Positions 17,732 to 30,058 of a stretch of 64,000 bases of DNA are shown piece after piece. This DNA comes from Neopararhizobium haloflavum (GTDB lineage: Bacteria; Pseudomonadota; Alphaproteobacteria; Rhizobiales; Rhizobiaceae), in assembly GCF_002750855.1 (NCBI RefSeq), contig NZ_NWUC01000006.1, forward strand, positions 277,842 to 341,841, given 5' to 3'. The position numbers and the translations under genes are program-made. The notes under the pieces are model-generated. The model saw nothing but the letters and a program-made list of their open reading frames with translations. It made no database searches and had not been told where the DNA came from. How positions within the stretch are numbered: position 1 is the stretch's first letter; every line of letters begins with the position of its first letter.

Positions 17732-18619
17732 CTATTGTGCGTCGGCCACCGTGTCCTCGTAGGCGATGAAGGTCTTGCCGATGTAGCCCGGCTCGCCGTC
17801 GACGGTTACCTGGCAGAAGTGCACGCACTGGTCGAGCGGCTGGGCGTCTATCTCCGTCCCGCCCGGCAGCACGCGGATGACGTCCGAGCCGTTGTCGGGC
17901 GCCGTGCGGAAATTCACGTACTCCTTCACACGCGCCGGGATGAGGTCGACGCTTCCGACGAAGGCGGCGTTGGGCATGTCGGTCTGTGCCGCGGCTGCGG
18001 CCGCCTCCAATGCCGCGATTTCCGCATCCGTCTCGGCAATCTCCACCGTCTCGGACCCGCGCAGCCCGTCATCTGCAATGGCGGCGGTTGTCGCGCGGTC
18101 GAGCCCGCCCGTTTCTGCAGCGGGCTCACCGGGTGAAGCGCGCGCCGCATCGTCGTCGGCCGTTCCAGTGAGGGCCGCTGCCAGTTCTGCGCCTTCGCCT
18201 TCGGTGTCCGAAGTCTGCGTGTCGTCCCGCCAGCGCGGATTGTCGTCGGCCAGCGGCGTCAGCCGAAGGTCGCTCTCGGCGATGCCCGCGTCGGGCTCTG
18301 AACCCGCCTGTTCTTCGCCAACTTCAACACCAGTCCGCTCGAGCGGACGCGCCGTCTTGTTCTCGGCGTTGACGAGCCCTGCGGTTTCCGCCGGGGGCGC
18401 TTTCGGCGTCTCGGTATCGGCCGGGGATACGGGCAGCTGCGCCACCGCCGCCACTGGCACCGGATCTGTATCGTCGGCCCTCGGCCCGTCCGAGCCGATG
18501 AAAAACGCACCCACGATGGCGATCGCCGCCAGAGGCACCGCCGTTGAGAGCAGATACACCCGTCGATCACGAATGAGGCTTTTCAGCCGGTTGTTTCCAA
18601 ATTCCAGACGCGTCTTCAT
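17732..18619 (-). CDS. Membrane-anchored SH3-domain protein
   Basis: Protein of 295 residues. A basic cytoplasmic N-terminus leads into one transmembrane segment (residues about 25-45, YLLSTAVPLAAIAIVGAFF). A long, low-complexity acidic Ala/Asp/Glu/Thr-rich periplasmic stretch (about 150 residues) follows, ending in a bacterial SH3 domain (VNFRTAPDNGSDVIRVLPGG, GYIGKTFI). SH3b domains often bind peptidoglycan or murein peptides, and a neighbouring L,D-transpeptidase supports an envelope role. GGGGAG seven bases before ATG 18619 decides the start; an ATG at 18664 is weaker. Function unknown. Confidence 0.78.
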   Translation of the reverse strand: MKTRLEFGNNRLKSLIRDRRVYLLSTAVPLAAIAIVGAFFIGSDGPRADDTDPVPVAAVAQLPVSPADTETPKAPPAETAGLVNAENKTARPLERTGVEVGEEQAGSEPDAGIAESDLRLTPLADDNPRWRDDTQTSDTEGEGAELAAALTGTADDDAARASPGEPAAETGGLDRATTAAIADDGLRGSETVEIAETDAEIAALEAAAAAAQTDMPNAAFVGSVDLIPARVKEYVNFRTAPDNGSDVIRVLPGGTEIDAQPLDQCVHFCQVTVDGEPGYIGKTFIAYEDTVADAQ

Positions 18620-18796
18620 TTCGGCGCTCCCCGAAACGCTCAAGTCCCTTGCATGCACAATCATGTCTTCGCCGCAAAAACCCCTTCACCCCGCGCACAC
18701 TTGCGCGGCCGGCTTTCCGCAGGCTGTTACCAAAAGGTTAATAGGGCCTGCATGGGTCCGAAATGAGGCACGATCTGAACGCAACCGGGACAACGT

Positions 18797-18830
18797 GAAA
18801 ACGCCCGCCTGCTGGTGTTGCGGACGGGCG
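18797..18830 (-). terminator. Rho-independent terminator of glcB
   Basis: On the minus strand CGCCCG and CGGGCG flank a loop of about 17 bases that can extend by two G-C pairs, and are followed by TTTT. It lies about 35 bases after the glcB stop codon, in the correct orientation. Confidence 0.7.
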
Positions 18831-18865
18831 ATTTCGCATTCATGCGCTTTGACGTGGCCTTGGGG

Positions 18866-21031
18866 TCAGGCGGTCGCGGCCTTCAGTTCCAGCCGTCGGC
18901 GGTGCAGCACCGGTTCGGTGTAGCCGGACGGCTGCTCGCGGCCCTTCAGCACGAGATCGAGGGCTGCCTGGAAGGCGATGGAGCCATCGAAGTCGGCCGA
19001 CATCGCACGATAGGCGGTGTCGCCGGCGTTCTGCTGGTCGACCACCTTGGCCATCTTCTTCATCGTCTCGACGATTTGCGCCTCGGTCACGACGCCGTGG
19101 TGCAGCCAGTTCGCCATGTGCTGCGCGGAGATGCGCAGCGTGGCGCGATCTTCCATCAGTCCGACATCGTTGATGTCCGGCACCTTGGAGCAGCCGACGC
19201 CCTGGTCCACCCAGCGCACGACGTAGCCGAGGATACCCTGTGCGTTGTTGTCGAGTTCGCGCTGAATGTCCTCCGGCGTCCAGTTCGGCCGCTCGGCGAC
19301 CGGGATGGACAGGATCTCGTCCAGCCGGGCCCGTTCGCGCGACTTGAGGTCTGCCTGCACCGCGGCGACATCGACCGTGTGGTAGTGCGTCGCGTGCAGC
19401 GTCGCAGCGGTCGGAGAGGGCACCCATGCCGTGTTCGCCCCGGCCTTCGGGTGGCCGATCTTCTGTTCCAGCATCGCCGCCATCAGGTCGGGCATGGCCC
19501 ACATGCCCTTGCCGATCTGGGCGTGGCCGGCAAGCCCGCATTGAAGGCCGACGTCGACGTTCCAGTTCTCGTAGGCCTGGATCCAGGTCGAAGCCTTCAT
19601 GTCGCCCTTGCGGATCATCGGCCCGGCTTCCATCGAGGTGTGGATTTCGTCGCCGGTGCGGTCGAGGAAGCCGGTATTGATGAAGACGACCCGCTCCTTC
19701 GCGGCGCGGATTGCCTCCTTGAGGTTCACCGTCGTGCGCCGTTCCTCGTCCATGATGCCCATTTTGATCGTGTTGGGCGCCATGCCGAGCGCGCTTTCGA
19801 CGCGGCCGAACAGCGTGTTGGCGAACGCCACTTCCTCCGGCCCGTGCATCTTCGGCTTGACGACATACATCGAGCCCGCGCGGCTGTTCTTGCGACGTCC
19901 GTTCGCGCCGATGTCGTGCAGTGCGATGAGGCCGGTGACGAAGGCGTCCATGATCCCTTCGGGAATCTCGTTGCCGTCGCGATCGTGAATCGCCGGGTTC
20001 GTCATCAGGTGCCCGACATTGCGCACCAGCATCAGCGAACGTCCGGGCAGGGTCAGCGTCGAGTCGTCGGGCGCCGTGTATGCGCGGTCGTCATTGAGTT
20101 CGCGCGTGACGGACTGTCCGCCCTTTTCGAAAGTGTCCTTCAGATCGCCGCGCATGAGGCCGAGCCAGTTGCGGTAGGCCGCGACCTTGTCGTCGGCATC
20201 CACCGCGGCGATCGAATCCTCGCAATCCTGGATGGTCGTCAGCGCCGACTCCAGCACGATGTCGGCGATCCCTGCCGGGTCGCCTTCACCGATCGGGTTG
20301 CGCCGGTCGATGACGATTTCGACATGCAGTCCGTTCTTCGACAGAAGGATCGATGACGGCGCGAATGGCTCGCCGCGGTAGCCGGCGAACTGCGCTGCGT
20401 CCTTCAGCGCCGACGTTCCGCCATCGCCAAGCGCGATCACGAGCTTGCCGTCCTCGATCGAGAAGCCTGCAACGTTGTGCCAGTCGCCGGCGATCGGGGC
20501 GGAGTCGTTGAGGAAATTGCGTCCCCAGGCGATCACCTTCTCGCCGCGCTTGGGGTTGTAGCCCTTGCCCTTGTCGGCGCCGCCTTCCTCGGAAATGGCG
20601 TCGGTGCCGTAAAGCGCATCGTAGAGCGAGCCCCACCGGGCATTGGCGGCATTGAGCGCATAGCGGGCGTTCATCACCGGAACGACAAGCTGCGGTCCGG
20701 CCACCTTGGCGATTTCGGGATCGACATTGGCCGTCGATACGCTGAAATCCTCACCTTCCGGCACGATGTAGCCGATATCGCGCAGGAATGCCGTGTATGT
20801 GGCCAGATCCTGTGGCGCACCGTTTTCCCGGTGCCACGCATCGATCTTGGTCTGCAGATCATCCCGCTTGGCAAGCAGCGCGCGGTTCTGCGGGCCGAGT
20901 TCGTGAACGGCTTGCGACAACGCGGAGAAAAAAGCGTCGGCATCGATGCCCGTGCCGGGAACGGCCTCGTCGGTGATGAAGCTGTAAAGCGTCTTGTCGA
21001 TCGTCAGTCCGTGCGTTTCGACGGTGCTCAT
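18866..21031 (-). CDS. glcB: Malate synthase G
   Basis: Cytosolic enzyme of 721 residues, full length for isoform G. It condenses glyoxylate with acetyl-CoA to malate, the second step of the glyoxylate bypass and glycolate use. Characteristic sequence: the N-terminal helical domain, [15 protein letters not shown], the catalytic barrel ([31 protein letters not shown]) and [21 protein letters not shown] near the C-terminus. GGGAGACAAG precedes the ATG. It has its own terminator. Isocitrate lyase is not in this window. Confidence 0.97.
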   Translation of the reverse strand: MSTVETHGLTIDKTLYSFITDEAVPGTGIDADAFFSALSQAVHELGPQNRALLAKRDDLQTKIDAWHRENGAPQDLATYTAFLRDIGYIVPEGEDFSVSTANVDPEIAKVAGPQLVVPVMNARYALNAANARWGSLYDALYGTDAISEEGGADKGKGYNPKRGEKVIAWGRNFLNDSAPIAGDWHNVAGFSIEDGKLVIALGDGGTSALKDAAQFAGYRGEPFAPSSILLSKNGLHVEIVIDRRNPIGEGDPAGIADIVLESALTTIQDCEDSIAAVDADDKVAAYRNWLGLMRGDLKDTFEKGGQSVTRELNDDRAYTAPDDSTLTLPGRSLMLVRNVGHLMTNPAIHDRDGNEIPEGIMDAFVTGLIALHDIGANGRRKNSRAGSMYVVKPKMHGPEEVAFANTLFGRVESALGMAPNTIKMGIMDEERRTTVNLKEAIRAAKERVVFINTGFLDRTGDEIHTSMEAGPMIRKGDMKASTWIQAYENWNVDVGLQCGLAGHAQIGKGMWAMPDLMAAMLEQKIGHPKAGANTAWVPSPTAATLHATHYHTVDVAAVQADLKSRERARLDEILSIPVAERPNWTPEDIQRELDNNAQGILGYVVRWVDQGVGCSKVPDINDVGLMEDRATLRISAQHMANWLHHGVVTEAQIVETMKKMAKVVDQQNAGDTAYRAMSADFDGSIAFQAALDLVLKGREQPSGYTEPVLHRRRLELKAATA

Positions 21032-21149
21032 CTTGTCTCCCTGATCGATTGGTGCGGCGGCGCATCGCGCCGCTGATGGATCGTTGTCCGCAAACTTAAG
21101 GTCCGCGCATTCCCAGTCAATCTGTAGGTAATGCGAAAGATTTGTTCCC

Positions 21150-23213
21150 TCAGGGCAAAGACGAGCCTGTTGCGATCCGCGGTCGTCCGATCGCCGTCGC
21201 CTTGACCGTGGCCTCCACGAACTGCCGGCGCCCGCCTGTCTCCGGCGCGCTGGTCCGCTCCGTGAGTGTCACGCGCGACGCCTCGGCGCCGGCCTTCTCG
21301 GCCCGGCGCAGCGCTTCGCGCCTTGCCACTTCCCGCGCATGGCCCATGGCTTCCTGCTCGCTGCGAAAGCGCACCGGTTCGCCGACCCCGCCCACAAGAA
21401 AGCAGTCTTCCTCCGGCATGGACACCACCATCTCCGCCTCGACCTCGACCTGTCCGACGACCGCGCCAACCGCGTTGGCGACGTCGGCGTGCTCGGGAAC
21501 GATCAGCCTTGCGCCCAGCATTGGCGCGACCGCGGGATAGTGAACGCCGGCCGACGCCCCGATCGCGATGATCGGACGATCAAGGGCGATCGAGAACCGG
21601 GCGATACCGGCCGGCCCTGTGAGTGCGCGTTCCACGAGCGGAGACGTCATCGCGTTGATGGGCAATGGCGCTCCCCGGTGGTCCGGTCCCCCGTCGCTCA
21701 ATGCCGCGTCGAGAACGACCCGGGCCGATTGCAAGGCAAGCCGCGCCGCTACCATTCGAGAGAACGCTTCCGCCGACGCTGCAATCGGGTTCCCCGCGCC
21801 TGTGCGACGCCGGGCCATCAGCCGGGCCGCCAGGTCGGCGGCCTCCCCATTCCACTGCCCTTGGTGCCCGAGCACATGCATGGCATCGGAAGGGGTAAAG
21901 GCGACGATCTGCGCCATGCCCCGCTGGACGAGCCGCTCCAGCGTCGCGCGCTGGGCCATGGATGAAAGGACGGTCTCCAGCGGCGCGGGCGCGGGGCCCA
22001 GACGGGCGAGCAGTGCCTGCTCCTTGTCGCCAAGGTCCGTGCTGCGCGTCGCCCCGGTGCCGCTCAGCATGGCGAACCGGCCGTCGAGTCGCCCCGGTGT
22101 CTCCTGGCGCAGTTGCCGCGCCAATGTGTCGAGGATGATGGAATGGTGCGCGTGCCCGGCAAGCGAAATGGGCACGCAGCGCCGTGGGCCGAGCGATATC
22201 TCGGGTGTGAGCGCCGACACGTCGATATGCACTTCGGAATCGCCGCCCAGCCCGTGCGTGCGCATCGCCACCGCTTCGACCATGGTGCGGTGGCCGCCGA
22301 CGACGGCACCCTCGTCGTCGAGCCTCGGTCGGCCGTTCTGAAGGATGGCGACGTCCGTCGTCGTTCCACCGATGTCCGAGACGATCGCCGCATCGAGGCC
22401 GGTCAGGTGCCGGGCGCCGACCAGGCTGGCCGCTGGCCCGGAAAGGATCGTCTCGATCGGCCGCAGGCGCGCTTCCGATGCCGATATCAGTGCCCCGTCG
22501 CCCCGCACCACCATCAGCGGCGCCGTGATCTCGCGGGCCGCCAGAAACGTTCTCGTCGCGTTCAGGAGCCGGTCGATCATCGTGATCAGGCCCGCATTGA
22601 GGACCGTCGTCAGCGCGCGACGCGGCCCGCCGAGCCGCGCGGACAATTCGTGGCTGCAGGTTGTCGGCAACCCCGTGCGCGCCTGGACAAGGTCGCGCAC
22701 GGCGATCTCGTGCGCCGGATTCCTGACGGAGAAATAGCCGGCGATGGCGACCGCGTCGCAGCGCCGCTTCAAATCTTCCACCGCGTCGTCGAGCGGAGTA
22801 AGGTCGATGGGCCTTTCCTGGCCGTGGACGTCATGGCCGCCGGACAGAAGAACAAGCGGTCCCTCGCCGAGCGCCTTGTCGACCCCACCGCGCGCCAGAT
22901 CGGCTTGGGACATTCCGATGGCGATGAGGCCGACCCGGCCGGCCTGTCCTTCCACCAGGGCATTGGTGGCCAGCGTGGTCGAGAGAGAAACGAGGGCGAT
23001 CGCCTCCGGCCTGACTCCGGCAGACGCGAGGACGCTGTCTGCGGCCATCGAAAGGCCGACCGAAAGATCATGCCGTGTGGTCAGCGCCTTGGCTTTTGCC
23101 AGCACCCCGCAGCGTGTGCCATGCAGCACGGCGTCGGTGTAAGTGCCGCCCGTATCAAGCCCGAGGGATATGGGTTCGCCCGCTTCAGGGCCAGGGAACG
23201 TCGTGTCGTGCAT
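21150..23213 (-). CDS. Hydantoinase A / oxoprolinase-family ATPase
   Basis: Protein of about 687 residues with the ASKHA-type ATPase fold of HyuA: phosphate-binding [13 protein letters not shown] at the N-terminus, [15 protein letters not shown], and [13 protein letters not shown] in the middle. Family members open 5-oxoproline, hydantoins or N-methylhydantoin with ATP, usually with a HyuB partner; no hyuB lies next to it here. The ATG at 23213 is used; a TTG at 23270 would add 19 residues without family support. It sits 118 bases upstream of glcB on the same strand, so co-transcription is possible. Confidence 0.8.
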   Translation of the reverse strand: MHDTTFPGPEAGEPISLGLDTGGTYTDAVLHGTRCGVLAKAKALTTRHDLSVGLSMAADSVLASAGVRPEAIALVSLSTTLATNALVEGQAGRVGLIAIGMSQADLARGGVDKALGEGPLVLLSGGHDVHGQERPIDLTPLDDAVEDLKRRCDAVAIAGYFSVRNPAHEIAVRDLVQARTGLPTTCSHELSARLGGPRRALTTVLNAGLITMIDRLLNATRTFLAAREITAPLMVVRGDGALISASEARLRPIETILSGPAASLVGARHLTGLDAAIVSDIGGTTTDVAILQNGRPRLDDEGAVVGGHRTMVEAVAMRTHGLGGDSEVHIDVSALTPEISLGPRRCVPISLAGHAHHSIILDTLARQLRQETPGRLDGRFAMLSGTGATRSTDLGDKEQALLARLGPAPAPLETVLSSMAQRATLERLVQRGMAQIVAFTPSDAMHVLGHQGQWNGEAADLAARLMARRRTGAGNPIAASAEAFSRMVAARLALQSARVVLDAALSDGGPDHRGAPLPINAMTSPLVERALTGPAGIARFSIALDRPIIAIGASAGVHYPAVAPMLGARLIVPEHADVANAVGAVVGQVEVEAEMVVSMPEEDCFLVGGVGEPVRFRSEQEAMGHAREVARREALRRAEKAGAEASRVTLTERTSAPETGGRRQFVEATVKATAIGRPRIATGSSLP

Positions 23214-23409
23214 CCTGTCGGACCGGAAGATTGCCTCCCCTCGTGGTAGCGACTTTGGCGCTCTGCGCAAGGCCCTGCTGACGCTACGGCAAGGGTGATG
23301 CGCTCATCCGACTGTTTTCGCACTTGCCCTCAGCCGCCGCCTGCCCCATTCTGGCGGCCATTCGAGGGGCATCCAACCAAAAGAGCTTTGAATTTGAACG
23401 GGAATCCAG
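23214..23409. promoter_or_regulatory. Divergent promoter region hydantoinase-like gene / luxR-type gene
   Basis: 196 bases between divergent genes. No lux-box-like 20-bp palindrome is evident by eye, and no clear sigma-70 promoter could be assigned. An AT-rich stretch lies just before the luxR-type gene. Confidence 0.3.
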
Positions 23410-24138
23410 ATGATGGCCGCGTGCGTATCCGCTGATCGGGATATGCTCGAAACCATCAATGAACTGCAATCGCCTTATGATGTGTTGCGCTACCTGCGGC
23501 AGCGCACCCGTGCTGTTGAGTTCACCCATTTCACTGTCCTGAAGGTCCCGCCGCTCGGCATGGGGCGGATTGCCGAGATTTCGCTGCTGTCCAGCTGGCC
23601 GGCCGAGCTGTTCCAGGCCTATGATGCGGCCGAATTGGGTCTGGCGAGCCCCGTCCTCAGGCGGTTGGCGCGCTCGGCGCTCTTTTTTCAGTTCGACCAC
23701 ACAACGATCAACAGCAATCGCGAGGATGGGCGCCAGGACGAGGCCGTTGCCCTGTTCACACGGTATGGAATGGAGCGAGGCGCCTATTTCCCTGTCCATG
23801 ACCCGGCGTTCGGCTCGGGAGCCATCGGGTTCAGTGGCAACAGGGATGCGCTGTCCGCCAGCGAGATGGCGTCGCTGCAAATCCTTTCCATCCATGTCTT
23901 TGATCGGCTGGTTCAGTTGCAGGCAGCGGCGGCAGGCGACCGCCCGAAGCTCAGCGTGCGCGAGCGCGAATGCCTGTTGTGGACCGCCGAAGGAAAAACC
24001 AGCTTCGAGATCGGCAAGATCATCGGCATCTCCGAGCATACGGTGAATTACTATCTGACCACGGCCTCGGGAAAGCTCAATTCGACCAACCGCGTCCAGG
24101 CCGTCGCGGTGGCGCTTCGCAGCGGCCTTTTGGGCTGA
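23410..24138 (+). CDS. LuxR-family solo transcriptional regulator
   Basis: Protein of 242 residues. An N-terminal autoinducer-binding domain (about residues 15-165) is followed by a C-terminal GerE-type helix-turn-helix (LSVRERECLLWTAEGKTSFE, IGISEHTVNYYL). The build and the WTAEGKTS motif resemble VjbR/quorum-sensing regulators of Rhizobiales. The usual Asp-Pro of the acyl-homoserine-lactone pocket reads Ser80-Pro81, so ligand recognition may differ. There is no luxI synthase in the window, which makes it a solo regulator here. The start is one of two adjacent ATGs (23410, 23413). Confidence 0.88.
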   Translation: MMAACVSADRDMLETINELQSPYDVLRYLRQRTRAVEFTHFTVLKVPPLGMGRIAEISLLSSWPAELFQAYDAAELGLASPVLRRLARSALFFQFDHTTINSNREDGRQDEAVALFTRYGMERGAYFPVHDPAFGSGAIGFSGNRDALSASEMASLQILSIHVFDRLVQLQAAAAGDRPKLSVRERECLLWTAEGKTSFEIGKIIGISEHTVNYYLTTASGKLNSTNRVQAVAVALRSGLLG

Positions 24139-24143
24139 CATGA

Positions 24144-26750
<2,607 letters not shown>

Positions 26751-26793
26751 GCGGCTATTCGCATCGCGGCTTGACGATTCACCTGCGCAGGAA

Positions 26794-26818
26794 GGAACTT
26801 GCGCCGGGGCATTCCGTT
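26794..26818 (+). promoter_or_regulatory. EcfG (general stress response) promoter
   Basis: GGAAC at 26794-26798, a 16-base spacer and CGTT at 26815-26818 match the alphaproteobacterial EcfG sigma-factor consensus GGAAC-N16/17-CGTT exactly. It lies about 55 bases upstream of the small membrane protein gene, a suitable distance for its promoter. Confidence 0.75.
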
Positions 26819-26875
26819 GTTGGGACGATTCCCGCGGGCCGCTGAGGTCACGCGAAAGCTCAATCGGAGTATGTC

Positions 26876-27094
26876 ATGCCAGAGAGACTGGATCCTCAAG
26901 AAGCGCGCCAGGGCAGCAGGGGGGTTCCCGTGCTCAAGGTGCTCATCGTCGCGCTCGTGCTGGCACTTCTCGCCTGGGCAGGTGCCGCGCTTTTCGGCGA
27001 GACGAGCGATCCCGAACAGCCGACGGGCGAGAACACCATCCAGGAGGATGCGACCGACGAGCCGGCGACCGGCGCCGCGCCGACAGTGGATTGA
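26876..27094 (+). CDS. Small single-span membrane protein, likely stress-induced
   Basis: 72-residue protein: a polar N-terminus, one strongly hydrophobic helix (about residues 20-42, VLKVLIVALVLALLAWAGAAL) and an acidic, Pro/Thr-rich tail likely exposed to the periplasm. I do not recognise a family. GGAGT lies five bases before the start codon. The gene is preceded by a consensus EcfG promoter, so it is probably part of the general stress response. Its composition matches neighbouring genes, and it lies between gyrB and a DUF1476 gene. Confidence 0.72.
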   Translation: MPERLDPQEARQGSRGVPVLKVLIVALVLALLAWAGAALFGETSDPEQPTGENTIQEDATDEPATGAAPTVD

Positions 27095-27103
27095 TCTGCT
27101 CCC

Positions 27104-27123
27104 GGCGGCGCACGAGCGCCGCC
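27104..27123 (+). repeat. Stem-loop after the small membrane protein gene
   Basis: Perfect 8-bp inverted repeat GGCGGCGC/GCGCCGCC around ACGA, ten bases after the stop codon. No T-run follows, so it may be a weak terminator or an mRNA-stabilising hairpin rather than a standard Rho-independent terminator. Confidence 0.5.
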
Positions 27124-27194
27124 GCTATTCGTTTCGCGTTTGTCCCGTCTTGGGTTAGAATGGCCTTCTTCGCTTCACGATAGAGGGCAACGCA

Positions 27195-27551
27195 ATGACC
27201 CTGTTCGATGACCGTGAGCGGGCCTTTGAGCTCAAATATGTACACGACCTCGAGATCGAGTTTCGCGCGGCCTTGCTGCGCACGCGGCTGCTGGCGGAAT
27301 GGGCCGCGCGCCAGATGGGCTTGCCCAGCGAGGAAACCGAAGTTTATATCCATGACAAGGTGTTGGGTCTGTTGAATCGTCTCGGCGACACGCAGCTTCT
27401 CGACCGTCTCCGTGCCGATCTTGAGGCGCACGGGATCGCGGTCGACGAAAAGGCGATGCGTCAGGCGATGGATCGCTTCGCCGATGAGGCCATAGTGCGG
27501 CTCGGAGCCCATCCCGCGGAGGAGCAGAGGATGGCGGCCGGCCGGCACTGA
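27195..27551 (+). CDS. DUF1476 protein (F1-ATPase zeta-inhibitor family)
   Basis: Helical protein of 118 residues. The start MTLFDDRERAFELKYVHDLE is the DUF1476 signature, which in Paracoccus is the zeta subunit that blocks reverse rotation of the F1-ATPase. The rest is more divergent than the housekeeping copy I would expect (for example VYIHDKVLGLLNRLGDTQLL), and the C-terminus is extended. It may be a paralogue with a stress role rather than the main zeta subunit. It lies just upstream of a universal stress protein and probably shares its transcript. Confidence 0.82.
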   Translation: MTLFDDRERAFELKYVHDLEIEFRAALLRTRLLAEWAARQMGLPSEETEVYIHDKVLGLLNRLGDTQLLDRLRADLEAHGIAVDEKAMRQAMDRFADEAIVRLGAHPAEEQRMAAGRH

Positions 27552-27571
27552 ATGACATGGGGGCGGCCAGT

Positions 27572-28396
27572 ATGAAAAATATCCTCGTTCCGATACCGGA
27601 AGCGCATCCGGTCGACACTGTGCTCGACGGTGCCGTGGCGCTGGGCCGGATGTTCGACAGTTGCATTGAAGGCATCGCGCTGGCGCCTGATCTTTCGCGC
27701 ACCATCGCCGCCGAATTCCCGATCGATCCCCACTATATCGACCCGGACAATCGCCGCCAGCTCGTTGCCGATGCGCGCAATGCCTTCGAGCGCTACATGC
27801 AGCAGGCCGCGATCGGCCGCTATGGCGATACCGGAATCGGTTATGAATGGAACGTGCGCGAACTCGGCGAGGACAGCCGAATCGCGAGCTACGCTCGGCT
27901 GTTCGATCTCGTCGCGCTTGCCCGTCCCGCACAAAGCCGCGACGGCCCGCGCATCGCCACCGTCGAGACGGTGCTCTTCGAAAGCGGACGGCCGGTGCTT
28001 CTGGTGCCGCCGGTCAAGGCCGAGAGCATAGGCAGCCGCGTGGTGATCGCCTGGAACGGAAGCCCTGAAACAGCCCGCACCATCGCTTTCGCGATGCCGA
28101 TCCTCCTCAAGGCCGAAAGGGTGGTCGTTCTGGCGCTCGAAGGCTGGGAGGTCGATGGCCCCAGCGCGTCGGATCAGGTGCGCCTGCTTGCCCGCCATGG
28201 CATGAAGGTCGAACTCGCCACCCGGCCCGCCGCACAGGCGCCAGGCGAGGCGATCCTGCGCTACGCCAAGGAGATGGACGCCGATCTCATCGTCAAGGGG
28301 GCCTATACCCAAAGCCGCCTGCGTCAGATGATCTTCGGCGGCGCGACGAGCTTCCTGCTCTCACACACCGATGTGCCGATGCTGATCGCTCACTGA
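27572..28396 (+). CDS. Universal stress protein, tandem UspA domains
   Basis: Cytosolic protein of about 274 residues with two UspA-like halves. The first begins MKNILVPIPEAHP; the second spans about residues 150-274 (SRVVIAWNGSPETARTIAFAMP) and ends in the nucleotide-loop region VKGAYTQSRLRQMIFGGAT. In that loop the usual second Gly (G-H-S-R in many relatives) is Thr-Gln, so ATP binding may be altered. An in-frame ATG at 27557 would add five residues. Overlaps the convergent monooxygenase gene by seven bases. Likely stress-linked with its DUF1476 neighbour. Confidence 0.85.
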   Translation: MKNILVPIPEAHPVDTVLDGAVALGRMFDSCIEGIALAPDLSRTIAAEFPIDPHYIDPDNRRQLVADARNAFERYMQQAAIGRYGDTGIGYEWNVRELGEDSRIASYARLFDLVALARPAQSRDGPRIATVETVLFESGRPVLLVPPVKAESIGSRVVIAWNGSPETARTIAFAMPILLKAERVVVLALEGWEVDGPSASDQVRLLARHGMKVELATRPAAQAPGEAILRYAKEMDADLIVKGAYTQSRLRQMIFGGATSFLLSHTDVPMLIAH

Positions 28397-29988
28397 TCGG
28401 CGCCGACCGCCCGGGCGAGAAGCATTTCGACATCCTCGGGCAGTTCGTCGCCGGCGAAAGCGACGAAGGCGTCCGGGCGAACCAGCACCAGCCGCGAGGC
28501 ATATCGATCGCGGCCGTCCTCAAGATCGTCCTCGACGACGGTCAATGGCACGCCGGCCTTCTGCGCTGCGCCGGCAAGCCGGGCCGCTTCTTCGCCTGCA
28601 CCAAAGGCGAGCAGGGTGAAGCCTGGCCCGAAAGCATCGAAAACATTGCGCCCGTCGGAGAGCGGCATCGGCGCCAGGTGGTGACCGGCACGCGCGACGA
28701 AACTGTGCTCGCCCTTGGCGCTTGGCTGACCTGGCGCCGATCCGATGACGATGGGCGATCCGCGGTAGTTCGGTTCGAACGCCTGGACTTCTGACGTCGC
28801 CCCTGTGCCACGCTCTGCCCATTCCGTTTCGAAGGCCGCGCGATCGCGCTCGGGATCGAAGCGCTCCAGAAAATCCCTGTCCGCCTCGATCGCCTTTTCG
28901 ATGAAATCGCGGGCCGTCGAGGCGAAGACCGGTCGGCGCTCCGCGTCATAGCTGTCGAGCAGTCCTGCGCCGCCCCATCCCTGCAGCCGTGCTGCCAGCT
29001 TCCAGCCGAGATTGCGCGCATCCTCGAAGCCGGTGTTGATCCCGTAGCCGCCATAGGGCGGATGCGAATGCGCCGCATCGCCGGCAATGAAGATGCGCCC
29101 TTGCCTATACGTGTCGGCAATGGTCACACGCAGGTCCCAGAAGCCGATATGCTCGAACGCGACGTCGAATTCGGCGCCGACGGCCTTGTGCAGATAGCCG
29201 GTGAAATCGAAATTCTCGGCGGTCGTGTCGGCCGGCACCGGCGCGTGGAAAAACCAGGTGTTTCCGAGATCCACCCGCCCGAAGAACTGCCAGTAGCCTT
29301 TGAGATCGGGATGCAGCACGTTGTAGAACGACTTGCCCGGAAACCGTTTCAGCAATTCGTGCAATCCCGTCGAGCGGAAGACCAGCAGGACCATCAGCTT
29401 GTCGTGGTCGGAGCGGGTCAGTGGGATCGCGGCCTGTTCACGCACGACCGAGCGGCTGCCGTCGCATCCCACGAGATAGCGGCCCTCGATAACCTGTGAT
29501 GCACCGCCCTTTCGCGGCACGATCGTCAGCGTCACGCCGTCCCCGTCCTGATGCGCCGCTTCCGCGCTGTATCCGTAAAGCGTCGTCACGCTGCCCAGGG
29601 AGGCCACGCGTTCGCGCAACACGGCCTCGGTGGCATATTGCGGCAAACGTTCATTGTCGGTGTAGTAGTAGGGCCGCACCAGTTGGCGCTTGAGCCAGTC
29701 ATAGTGATGGCCGCTCAACAGCGTGCCATAGGCCGTCAGACCTCCAATCCCGTATTCAGGCGGTATCGTCCGGGCCGCGCGCAGTTCCTGCTCCGCGCCC
29801 CAGGCATGAAAATGCTCCATCGTGCGCTGCGTGAGGTTCTGTCCCTTGGGGATCGGTTGAGGCTGTTCGTAGCGTTCGACCACGGTCACCGGGATGCCAC
29901 GCTGACCGAGTTCGATCGCCAACCCCATGCCCACTGGCCCGCCGCCGGCAATGATGACGTCGGTGCGGTCGGCTGGCTTGTCTGTCAT
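28390..29988 (-). CDS. FAD-dependent aromatic-type monooxygenase
   Basis: Flavoprotein hydroxylase of 532 residues. It has the Rossmann GxGxxG (IIAGGGPVGMGLAIELG), the DG motif (YLVGCDGSRSVVREQ) and the GD motif with FAD ribityl contacts (GRIFIAGDAAHSHPPYGGYGINTGFEDARNLGWKL lies around residues 290-325). The C-terminal thioredoxin-like domain resembles the PheA/TfdB phenol hydroxylase branch. It should insert one oxygen into a phenolic or similar ring using NAD(P)H. Last gene of the minus-strand catabolic set, 133 bases after the aldehyde dehydrogenase. Substrate not known. Confidence 0.88.
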   Translation of the reverse strand: MTDKPADRTDVIIAGGGPVGMGLAIELGQRGIPVTVVERYEQPQPIPKGQNLTQRTMEHFHAWGAEQELRAARTIPPEYGIGGLTAYGTLLSGHHYDWLKRQLVRPYYYTDNERLPQYATEAVLRERVASLGSVTTLYGYSAEAAHQDGDGVTLTIVPRKGGASQVIEGRYLVGCDGSRSVVREQAAIPLTRSDHDKLMVLLVFRSTGLHELLKRFPGKSFYNVLHPDLKGYWQFFGRVDLGNTWFFHAPVPADTTAENFDFTGYLHKAVGAEFDVAFEHIGFWDLRVTIADTYRQGRIFIAGDAAHSHPPYGGYGINTGFEDARNLGWKLAARLQGWGGAGLLDSYDAERRPVFASTARDFIEKAIEADRDFLERFDPERDRAAFETEWAERGTGATSEVQAFEPNYRGSPIVIGSAPGQPSAKGEHSFVARAGHHLAPMPLSDGRNVFDAFGPGFTLLAFGAGEEAARLAGAAQKAGVPLTVVEDDLEDGRDRYASRLVLVRPDAFVAFAGDELPEDVEMLLARAVGADQ

Positions 29989-30058
29989 TCTGTCCCTGTT
30001 CGATAAGTGTGCCGCTGGACGGCTTTTTCTTCATGTTTTGCAAGCGGTCCGCCTGATC

